Source of the DNA: Paludibacterium sp. B53371
Lineage (GTDB): Bacteria; Pseudomonadota; Gammaproteobacteria; Burkholderiales; Chromobacteriaceae
Assembly (NCBI RefSeq): GCF_018802765.1
Contig: NZ_CP069163.1
Location: 930,001-994,000, forward strand
Reading direction: 5' to 3'
DNA length: 64,000 nucleotides
In this document: positions 53,097-61,500 of the stretch, piece by piece
Layout: each line of letters starts with the position of its first letter
Numbering within the stretch: position 1 is the stretch's first letter
The notes under the pieces: model-generated
The model's input: the letters and a program-made list of their open reading frames with translations, nothing else
Told to the model about the DNA's origin: nothing
Database searches by the model: none
Program-made: the position numbers and the translations under genes

Positions 53097-53300
53097 ATGT
53101 ATCGTGCCTTGCTGAAAAAGTACATTGCCCATCTGATGGATCTGCATGGTACGGCCTACTTTGCCGATGCTTTGTCACTGTGTGATCTGTTCCCCGGCGG
53201 GATCGACCAGGAAGAATATGTGGCGTTCAATGGCCTGGTCGCCGAGGTGTTGCGCGAGCGCGGCGAGGTGGTGGTGAGTGTGCGCGAAGGCTTGTGTTGA
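53097..53300 (+). CDS. Small hypothetical protein (67 residues)
   Basis: ATG at 53097 with ribosome site CGGAGG eight bases before it. Sequence begins YRALLKKYIAHLMDLHGTAYF and ends with an acidic/arginine-rich stretch ELRERGEVVVSVREGLC-like tail. No signal peptide, no membrane segment, no recognisable motif. It lies between the TetR gene and a second EmrB-type pump; no functional link can be shown. Confidence 0.6.
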   Translation: MYRALLKKYIAHLMDLHGTAYFADALSLCDLFPGGIDQEEYVAFNGLVAEVLRERGEVVVSVREGLC

Positions 53301-53547
53301 TGGGGGTGTGGTGGCGTAGTCTCACCCGTCCTGAGCCACCCCGACATGTCGTTCAAGGTGCCATTCCGGCACGGACACGCCGCCACGCGATGGACTGTCC
53401 AACTCGGTCTGACGGAGACGGTCTGTCGGCTTGTCGTGATGGTGGCAAATTGAATCATCTTTTTTGTGACGAATGATCGAAGATCAGCGGGATGCTATAT
53501 ATCGATGATCAGCGGTCATTTGAGCCTCAGGGCCGGAAAGGGCGGTC

Positions 53548-55083
53548 ATGAGTCAGGCAGGGCAGGGCATGAGCCCGTCAGTGCTGGTGTTGTTTACCAT
53601 CGCCGTGGCGTTTTCGACCTTTATGGAGGTGCTGGATACCTCGATCGCCAATGTGGCGGTACCGACCATTGCCGGCAACCTCGGCGCCAGTGCCAATGAC
53701 GGTACCTGGGTGATTTCCTCCTATGGCCTGGCCGCGGCCATTGTGGTGCCGATGACCGGCTGGATCGCCCGCCGCTTTGGCGAGGTGCGGACTTTTGTGG
53801 CATCGGTGCTGCTGTTCACCCTGGCTTCAGCCCTGTGTGGGCTGGCCACCAGCCTGCCGATGCTGGTGGCTTTCCGTTTTCTGCAGGGACTGGTGTCCGG
53901 GCCAATGGTGCCTTTGTCGCAGACCCTGCTGCTGTCGAATTTTCCGCCACAAAAGCGTGGTATGGCCATGGCCCTGTGGGCGATGACGGTGGTGGTGGCG
54001 CCGATCTTCGGCCCGCTGATGGGCGGCTATATCACCGACAACCTGACCTGGCCGTGGATCTTCTACATCAACGCGCCGATCGGGCTGTTTTCCGCCATGG
54101 TCACCTGGACGCTGTTGCACAAGCACGAAACCCCGACCATCCGGGGGCCATTCGATTTGCCGGGGCTGATGCTGCTGGTACTGGGGGTGGGCTGCCTGCA
54201 ACTGATGCTGGATAACGGCAATGATCTGGACTGGTTCAATTCGCCGGTGATCGTGGTGCTGGCCATCATTGCCGTGGTGGGGTTGACCCTCTTGGTGATC
54301 TGGGAGCACGGTGATGAACATCCGCTGGTGGATCTGAGCCTGTTTCAGCATCGCAATTTCCGCTATGGCGTGCTGGCGCTGGGGCTGGGGTTCATGTCTT
54401 TCTTCAGCATGACGGTGCTGATTCCGCTGTGGTTGCAGACGGTGATGGGCTATACCCCGACCTGGGCCGGGATTGCCACCGCGCCCATCGGCATTCTGGC
54501 GCTGATCTGTTCGCCGCTGGTGGGGCGCAATATGCAGAAGGTCGATCTGCGCTGGCTGTCGACCCTGGCCTTCGTGATTTTCGGTCTGACTTCCTACTGG
54601 TTCTCAACCTTCAATCTGGATACTTCGCTGGGGCAGATCATGTTGCCGCGTGTGGTACAGGGGGTCGCCACCGCCTGCTTCTTTGTGCCGATCAATCAGA
54701 TCATCCTGTCCGGCATCGAACCCAACCGACTGGCTGCGGCTTCCGGGCTGTCGAATTTCTTTCGCACCCTGTCCGGCAGCATGGGCACGGCCATCGTGGT
54801 GACGGTCTGGGATCACCGTACCCAGATGCATGAGGCCCGGCTGGCGGAGAACCTGTCCATTTACAGCGATTCAACTCAACGCTATCTGGATGGTCTGGGG
54901 CAGTTGGGGCTGCAGGGCGAAGCTGCCTGGCGCCAGTTGTCCGGCATGGTGCATCAGCAAAGCGCCATGGTGGCGACCACCGAGGTGTTCTGGCTGATTG
55001 CGCTGGTGTTTTTCGGCCTGATCGTGGCGATCTGGCAGACACGACCGCCGTTCGGCTCGGCCGGGGGTGGGGGCGGGCACTAA
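53548..55083 (+). CDS. Second DHA2-family drug efflux pump, EmrB/QacA type
   Basis: A 511-residue, fourteen-segment major facilitator close in type to the pump at 48184. Motifs: FSTFMEVLDTSIANVAVPTIAGNLGASANDGTWV, LQGLVSGPMVPLSQTLLL (antiporter motif) and APIFGPLMGGYITDNLTWPWIFYINAP. It has no EmrA or outer-membrane factor next to it, so it may use the partners of the other operon or act alone. The region just upstream contains a 9-bp direct repeat GATCAGCGG (53482-53490 and 53507-53515). Substrate unknown. Confidence 0.92.
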   Translation: MSQAGQGMSPSVLVLFTIAVAFSTFMEVLDTSIANVAVPTIAGNLGASANDGTWVISSYGLAAAIVVPMTGWIARRFGEVRTFVASVLLFTLASALCGLATSLPMLVAFRFLQGLVSGPMVPLSQTLLLSNFPPQKRGMAMALWAMTVVVAPIFGPLMGGYITDNLTWPWIFYINAPIGLFSAMVTWTLLHKHETPTIRGPFDLPGLMLLVLGVGCLQLMLDNGNDLDWFNSPVIVVLAIIAVVGLTLLVIWEHGDEHPLVDLSLFQHRNFRYGVLALGLGFMSFFSMTVLIPLWLQTVMGYTPTWAGIATAPIGILALICSPLVGRNMQKVDLRWLSTLAFVIFGLTSYWFSTFNLDTSLGQIMLPRVVQGVATACFFVPINQIILSGIEPNRLAAASGLSNFFRTLSGSMGTAIVVTVWDHRTQMHEARLAENLSIYSDSTQRYLDGLGQLGLQGEAAWRQLSGMVHQQSAMVATTEVFWLIALVFFGLIVAIWQTRPPFGSAGGGGGH

Positions 55084-55121
55084 TCAGCCGGAGTCTGGTC
55101 TTTCATGCTGCAGTCTGCTTG

Positions 55122-55604
55122 ATGCCATGGGCAGGCGGCTGTCCAGGCGTGTTGGCGTGGACGCTCGCTTCTTTCGGGGCCGTGCTCAGCGCGGCCCCTC
55201 TCTCGTTCACGATGGGGGCCATGATATTGATCTTCTTGCTGGAGTGGGTGTCTTTCTGGGTCGATGTCATTTGTGGTCATATCGGCGGTCAGTTCGCCCG
55301 GGGCAAAGTCAGTGCGCGCAAGGGGGCCTCAATCTGTGCGCTCGCGCTATTGGTTTATGGCATCGCGCTGGATCTCATCGACTCACATCAGGAGAAGAAG
55401 CTCTTCACCTTATCTGGCATTGGGCTTTCGGCAGGCGTTGCTGTCGGTATGTGGTTCGTGTTCTATGGCCTGTTACGGTTCATGGGGTGGCTGGATCAAC
55501 GCTGCCCGGGCAGCCAAAGAACAGATCGCTGTTCGCCAAGCGAAGTCGGCAAAAAATCAGATGGATCAATGAACGGGCGAGAATATGGAGAAACGCAGCG
55601 ATGA
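55122..55604 (+). CDS. Hypothetical membrane protein
   Basis: A 160-residue putative membrane protein with three hydrophobic segments (about 10-30, 35-55, 75-95) and a charged tail. ATG at 55122 follows shortly after the pump gene. No family is recognised and codon use is only moderate, so it could be a chance frame. The frame stays open for 480 bases, which is the main support. Confidence 0.4.
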   Translation: MPWAGGCPGVLAWTLASFGAVLSAAPLSFTMGAMILIFLLEWVSFWVDVICGHIGGQFARGKVSARKGASICALALLVYGIALDLIDSHQEKKLFTLSGIGLSAGVAVGMWFVFYGLLRFMGWLDQRCPGSQRTDRCSPSEVGKKSDGSMNGREYGETQR

Positions 55605-55682
55605 TGGCTGCCTTGCTTGAGTGGCTGTTCGTCTTCCCTGCCTTGGCGATTCATCGCTGCCATCCCGCGACGCAATGCAAAA

Positions 55683-55704
55683 ACGCCACCCCAAGGGGTG
55701 GCGT
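55683..55704 (-). terminator. Terminator of the PFOR/Nfn operon
   Basis: A perfect 10-bp stem, ACGCCACCCC (55683-55692) with GGGGTGGCGT (55695-55704), loop AA. Read on the minus strand it is followed by TTTTTGC (complement of 55677-55683). It starts 23 bases after the operon's last stop codon. Confidence 0.88.
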
Positions 55705-55726
55705 TGTGGTTTGAGACCAAGAGGGG

Positions 55727-58567
55727 TCAGGCGCCGTAACGGTGTTCGTTCAGGCTGTCGGCTTCCTGTTTCCTGAACTGACCGAAGCGCGGCAGGAACT
55801 TGTCCCAGTCGATGACATGGCCGTCGATTTCCGGGCCGTCGATGCAGGCGTGCTTGCGGACCAGCTTGCCGTCGACATTGACCGGCACCATGCAGGCACC
55901 GCACATGCCGGTGGCGTCGACCATGATCGAGTTGAGGCTGGCCACGGTCTTGGCCTGGTAAGGGCGGGTCTGGTCGCAGACGGCACGCATCATCATCGGC
56001 GGGCCGATGGTGATGACTTCGGCGATCGGACGGCCCTTGCCGGCCTGGTTGTCGTCCAGCATCTGTTGCAGCGGCGTGGTGACAAAGCCCTGCATGCCGA
56101 GTGAACCGTCGTTACTGGTGTAGATCACCTCGAGCAGATCGCCGAACTCGGCCTTGAGCATGGCCACACGGTCGGTCGGGCCGTCCCAGAAGGCCAGGTC
56201 CGCGCTGCGTACCCCGGAAATCAGGGTGCAGTGGTTGCCCATGCGCAGATGCTCACGCAGGATCGGGTACACCGGCGGCAGACCGACACCACCGGCGGTG
56301 AATACCACCGTGGCGTTGTCATCGTAGCGGTGCAGCTGGCTCGGCAGGCCCAGCGGTCCGGCGATGCCGGCAAAGGCTTCGCCCACCTGCATGCGATTGA
56401 TGGCGATACTGCTGGCGCCGACGCCCTGGATCACCAGGGTGATGGTGCCTTTCTCGACATTCCAGTCAGCCAGGGTCAGCGGAATCAGCTCGCCCTTGGG
56501 CCAGGCCAGCACCCGCACAAATTGACCTGCCCGTGCGGTGCGTGCCACCAGCGGTGCCCGGACCTCAATCTCGACGATGCCGGTCGCCAGTTCCTTGCGG
56601 TCGACGATGGTATGCGGTTCGGCCCCCAGTTCGGTGTAGTGACGCGCGCGGCTGACCCGGTCGCGGATTTCATCTGTGGTGCAATCGATGGTGCCGAGAA
56701 TTTCGCGGGCGGCCGACTGACCGTCACCTGCCGCACGGATGGCGGTGGAGCCGCCGCGGGTGGCGTCGCCACCGGAGAACACGCCTTCCAGCGAGGTCTG
56801 CTGCGAGCCGCCGCTGACTTCCAGCGTGGCCCAGCGAGTGGTTTTCAGACGGGGTTCCGAGTCCTTGATGATCGGGTTGGCATCGTTGCCGAGTGCCATG
56901 ATCACCAGATCGACGGCCATCAGCTCGCTCTCGCCGGTCGGTTTCGGACTGCGGCGGCCGGAGGCATCCGGCTCGCCCAGGGCCATGACTTCCAGGCGGG
57001 CGTGGCGGACAAAATGGGTCTTGTCATCGCCGAGGAATTCACTCGGTGCACGCAGCACCTTGAGGTGAATGCCTTCTTCCAGCGCGTGGTGCAGCTCTTC
57101 CACCCGGGCCGGCATTTCGTCACGGGTACGACGGTAGAGAATGGTGACGTTGGCGCCGAGGCGACGGGCGGTACGGGCCGAGTCCATGGCGGTGTTGCCA
57201 CCGCCGATGACCACCACTTCCTTGCCACGGGTTTCCGGCAGCGGGGTGGCGAACTCGTTCTTCAGACCCTGCATCAGGTTGACGCGGGTGAGGAACTCGT
57301 TGGCCGACATCACGTTGAGCAGATGCTCGCCGGGCACGTTCATGAAGCGCGGCAGGCCGGCACCGGTGCCGACAAACACACGGTAGAAGCCGGCGTCTTT
57401 CAGCGACTGGATGCTGGCGGTCTTGCCGACCACGAAGTTGGTGACAAAACGGCCACCCAGGCGCTTGATCTTGCCGACCACGTCATCGATCAGCTCGTTG
57501 GGCAGGCGGAACTCCGGAATGCCGTAGCGCAGCACGCCACCCAGTTCGTGGAAGGCTTCGAAGATGGTGACCGGGAAGCCTTCGGCGGCCAGCAGGTAGG
57601 CATTGATCAGACCGGACGGACCGGAGCCGACCACCGCAATCGGTGGCTTGCTGGCCGTCAGCCACGGGTCGTTGAGCAGATCGGTCGGGATGGCCTGGCC
57701 TGCCTGGCGCACCTTCTCGCGCTGCGGCAGGAACCACTCGATCTGGCCGATCTCGATCGGCTGCTTCTGGTGTGCACAGACGCCCTGGCACTGCAGTTCC
57801 TGCGGGCAGACACGACCGGTGACGTTGGGCAGCGGGTTGCAGCTCTCGATCAGCTTCATGGCCTCGTGGAAGCGACCAGTGCCCAGCAGGGCGATCATTT
57901 CCGGGATATGGATCTTGACCGGGCAACCGCCTTTGTTCTCCGCCTTGCCTTCGACGTGCTCGCCCAGTTCGCACGGGCGTTCATGGCACTGCTTGTCACG
58001 CAGTGCCTCGAGCCAGACGAACAGGTCAACTTCACGGGCAGAGAAGCCGACGTTCATGTAGCCGAGATAGCCCTGGTTGACCAGGCCGAAGTCGTCCGAG
58101 CGTTCTTCCGCCGAGCGCACATAGGGCGGAATGTAGCTCTGCGCCGGCCAGTTTTCCGACAGGCCCTTGAACATCGGGTAGCGCCCGGACAGGTGCTGGT
58201 CGATGCCCTGGATGAACTTGCGCTTGAGTTTCAGCGGCAGGTTCCAGACAAAGCGCATCAGCAGCAGGGCGGTGTCGTCTTCGCGCAGCAGGGCTTGCCA
58301 GAAGGCTTGTACGAAGTCGCCCCCCAGCTCGTCCTGCTGGAATTCCCATACCACCGCCTGCATGCCGTCGCCGATGAACAGCTCGCGGAATGACTCGGGT
58401 TGGTTGATCAGACGGCGCTGCAGCAGCGCCATCTGCCGTTTGTAAGCCTCGACAGCCTCGGTTTCCTCGAGGCGGGCGACTTCCTCGCGCGAACGCGCCA
58501 GGTCGTCGCCGACCGCAACGAAACGCTGCAGGTCTGCCGGGTTGAAAGCGCTTGTGTTCGGGTTCAT
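55727..58567 (-). CDS. Fused NfnB-NfnA-like ferredoxin:NADP oxidoreductase (GltD-like plus FNR-like)
   Basis: A 946-residue fusion. Residues about 1-200 are an N-terminal domain I do not recognise. Residues about 215-275 hold the iron-sulfur segment NPLPNVTGRVCPQELQCQGVC of GltD-like proteins; about 313-640 is the FAD/NADP part (AVVGSGPSGLINAYLLAAEGFPV, VVIGGGNTAMDSARTARRLG, GVFSGGDATRGGSTAIRAAGDGQSAA). Residues about 660-946 match the FNR-like subunit (GQFVRVLAW, FTAGGVGLPPVYPILREHL) ending in the [2Fe-2S] cysteines of MCGACMVPV...KHAC. NfnAB enzymes transfer electrons between ferredoxin, NADH and NADPH. It shares ATGA with the PFOR stop codon, so the proteins are coupled. Confidence 0.88.
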   Translation of the reverse strand: MNPNTSAFNPADLQRFVAVGDDLARSREEVARLEETEAVEAYKRQMALLQRRLINQPESFRELFIGDGMQAVVWEFQQDELGGDFVQAFWQALLREDDTALLLMRFVWNLPLKLKRKFIQGIDQHLSGRYPMFKGLSENWPAQSYIPPYVRSAEERSDDFGLVNQGYLGYMNVGFSAREVDLFVWLEALRDKQCHERPCELGEHVEGKAENKGGCPVKIHIPEMIALLGTGRFHEAMKLIESCNPLPNVTGRVCPQELQCQGVCAHQKQPIEIGQIEWFLPQREKVRQAGQAIPTDLLNDPWLTASKPPIAVVGSGPSGLINAYLLAAEGFPVTIFEAFHELGGVLRYGIPEFRLPNELIDDVVGKIKRLGGRFVTNFVVGKTASIQSLKDAGFYRVFVGTGAGLPRFMNVPGEHLLNVMSANEFLTRVNLMQGLKNEFATPLPETRGKEVVVIGGGNTAMDSARTARRLGANVTILYRRTRDEMPARVEELHHALEEGIHLKVLRAPSEFLGDDKTHFVRHARLEVMALGEPDASGRRSPKPTGESELMAVDLVIMALGNDANPIIKDSEPRLKTTRWATLEVSGGSQQTSLEGVFSGGDATRGGSTAIRAAGDGQSAAREILGTIDCTTDEIRDRVSRARHYTELGAEPHTIVDRKELATGIVEIEVRAPLVARTARAGQFVRVLAWPKGELIPLTLADWNVEKGTITLVIQGVGASSIAINRMQVGEAFAGIAGPLGLPSQLHRYDDNATVVFTAGGVGLPPVYPILREHLRMGNHCTLISGVRSADLAFWDGPTDRVAMLKAEFGDLLEVIYTSNDGSLGMQGFVTTPLQQMLDDNQAGKGRPIAEVITIGPPMMMRAVCDQTRPYQAKTVASLNSIMVDATGMCGACMVPVNVDGKLVRKHACIDGPEIDGHVIDWDKFLPRFGQFRKQEADSLNEHRYGA

Positions 58568-61500
58568 CGAATCACCTCGGCATCACAATTGGCGATCACG
58601 CGGGCCACGCGGCTCTTCAGATCGTCGGTGACAGTCACCTTGTCCAGGGCGCCCGGGATCAGCTGGGCCACGTCGCGGCTTTCGCCCTCGACGACCACCC
58701 GGGTCTTTTCGAACAGCTCCGGCAGTTCCTGATAGCAGGTGTTGCAGCTGGTGCACTTGGTGTGATCGTTATCGTCGAAGACCAGCAGGGCATCGCCTGC
58801 TGCCGCCGGAGCGGCGGCACTGGCGGCGGCCGCCGGCTGACCGCCGACAGCGACGATCGGGATCTGACCAATGCTGGCCGGGGCCTTGCTGGCGGTGGCC
58901 AGGTCGGCCATGGTGCGGGCCATGGCGTCGATCGACGATTCGCGCTGTTCGACCGCTTGCAGGTATTGCTGCTTGAGGGCTTCCAGTTCGGCACGATGGT
59001 TTTCGTTCATCACGGCGACCTGACGACCGCTCAGGGTTTGCAGCAGTTGCCAGTTGCGACGACGGTCTTCGGTCAGGGCCACGATCTCGTCTGACACGGC
59101 CAGACGGGTCAGGCGACGCTTGCCATCCACGGCATAGATGAACGGCGTCTTGCCATCGCGGGCTTCCGGATTGAGTTCGACGTAGGCATCGACCGGGACG
59201 GCATCGGCGCTGTCATCGAGCTTGCTGAACTGTTTCTTGAAGCGGTTTTCTCCCAGGGCGAACTGCGCCGGGGTCAGGGCCACTTCCATCAGTTGCAGCT
59301 TGCCTTCCTCATCCAGATATTCCAGCGTGGTCTTGCTCCAGGTCTTGTCCAGATCCGGGTTGCCTTCCAGCGACAGGCGCTCGAACAGCGTCTTGCCGCG
59401 GCGTGGATCATGGACGAAGACCGGGCACATGCGGCTTTCCACCGCCAGGCGCGAATGCTCGGCCGAGGCGCGGTCGGCAATGCCGTGTTCGCCCTGGCAA
59501 GGCGTGTAGACGTCGAGCATGGCCGGGCCGTCGGTGTACTCCAGATAGGCCAGGGTGTTTTTCAGGAAGTGACCGTGCAGGGCCGTACTGCTGACACAGG
59601 CGAACACATTGCCGTGGAAGGCGGCGATCAGCGCCAGTTCCTTGCGCTGTTCGTGCTTGCCGTGGTGGGCCTTGCCGAAGCGGGCCAGGTCGGAGTCCTG
59701 AGCGACATAGCTGGAGGTCGAGGCCTGACCGCCGGTGTTGGAGTAGGCGCCGGTATTGAGCACCATGATCTTGATCGGCGTACCGCTGACCAGGATGCGC
59801 GACAGGGCACCGAAGCCGATGTCGTAGTTGGCCCCGTCACCGCCGATGGTCATCACGGTCGGCAGCAGCTTGAGCTCTTCCGGCGTGAAGGTGCTCCAGT
59901 TGAGGTAGCGCAGCACGCTGTCGTGCTCTTCTGCACGGTATTCGCCGGCCAGTTCGAGTTGTGCCTGACGCAGGGCACGCACCAGCTCGGTTTTCTGGGC
60001 GGCAATCCCTTCGAACATCCCCTTGGCCAGCGGCTGGGCATCCTGGAACAGGCTGTTGACCCACGGGTCGTTATAGGGGTTGAACGGGAAGGTCGAGGCA
60101 TAGACGCTGCTGCAGCCGGTGGCGTTGGCAATCACCGTGCCACTCTGGCCGTTGCCGGTCGGACCGCTCTCCATCTGGTAGAGCTGGTTTTCCAGCTTGG
60201 CACTCAGCTGGCTCAGCCGTTCGCGGGTCTGGTCGCCGGCCGGCAGGGCGTCGCGCTTGTCTTCCAGCGCAGCGATGATCTGCTCCAGCTGGCGGGTGTG
60301 CAGGCGGCGACGCTTCTCGGTGATGGCCTGGCTGGTGGACATCACCAGCCGGATAGCGGTGACTTCACCGCAACCGCGACAGCCGCCGTGGCCGCCGGTG
60401 GTGGCGTAGTAGTTGTCACGTACCAGCATCAGGCGCTTGATGTCGCCGCCTTGTTCCAGTGCTTCGTTGACAAAGCGTTCCGGGGTGCTCGGCAGTTTGG
60501 CCAGGAAGGCGAAGCGGCGTTGCAGGGTGTCGAACAGGGCGTTGTCCTGATCGCGCGCCTTGAGGGCACCCGGACCACAGACATCCACGCACTCCAGACA
60601 GCCGGAGCACTTCCACGGGTCGATGCTGACATTGAACAGACCGCCGGTACCCGGCTGGGCCTTTTCCATGGCATCGAAGAACGGCTTGGTACGCGCCACC
60701 GGGTAGTCGGCCAGTTTGGCGACCATTTGCTGGTAGTGGCTGCGCAGGGCCGGTGACAGCTCGCCCAGGGTGGCGACGGCGGCTTCGACATGCTCATGGA
60801 AGGGCCGCTCGGCCTGGTGGTCGCGGTAGGCGGCGCGGATGGCTTCGACCAGCGCGAACACCTGATTGTGCATGGTTTCGCGCTGGGCGCCGGTCAGCTC
60901 GAGCTGACCGATGGCGCCACGCAGCAGTTCGTGAATGTCATGCACGGCGGACGGCATGGCGGCATCCGGACAGACCATGGTGCATTCCATACAGCCGGTG
61001 CACTGTGCCGGATCGAAATCCGGTACGGTGCGGCGGAACAGTCCCTTGTCCTTGGCGCCGGCGGTCCCGGTCGGCATGAACATGCCGATACCCGGCAGTA
61101 CCGGTGCTTCACCGATGGTGCCGCTGCGGAATGGCTTGGCCACCATTTCCTCGAAGTATTCCTTGTCGAACAGACCACCGGTGGCGGCGCTGCCGGCACG
61201 GCGGCACATGGCGGCCGACAGCTCCGGACCGGCAAACGAGACCTTGGCCGGTTCTCCGTCGATGGCGCGCAGTGCCGCGGAGTCGTAGTCGAGCGGCAGG
61301 GTGGCGGCAATCCCGTCACGGATGACGTTCATATTGCCTTCGACAATGGCCTCGCCCTTGCTGCCGAACTTCTTGGCAATCTGCTTGGCAATCTTGTCGA
61401 GCAGGACCTCGCGCTCGGTGCCGGCCAACACTTGCGGCACATGACCGGCTACCGCGCCGATGAAGGCAATGCCCATCATGCGGGTGGCCAGGGCCGGAGA

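Noticed and set aside
56231-58393. Plus-strand open frame of 720 codons opposite the Nfn-like gene
   Set aside because: Same cause; its translation is His/Gln-rich with no known domain, while the minus strand encodes clear motifs.
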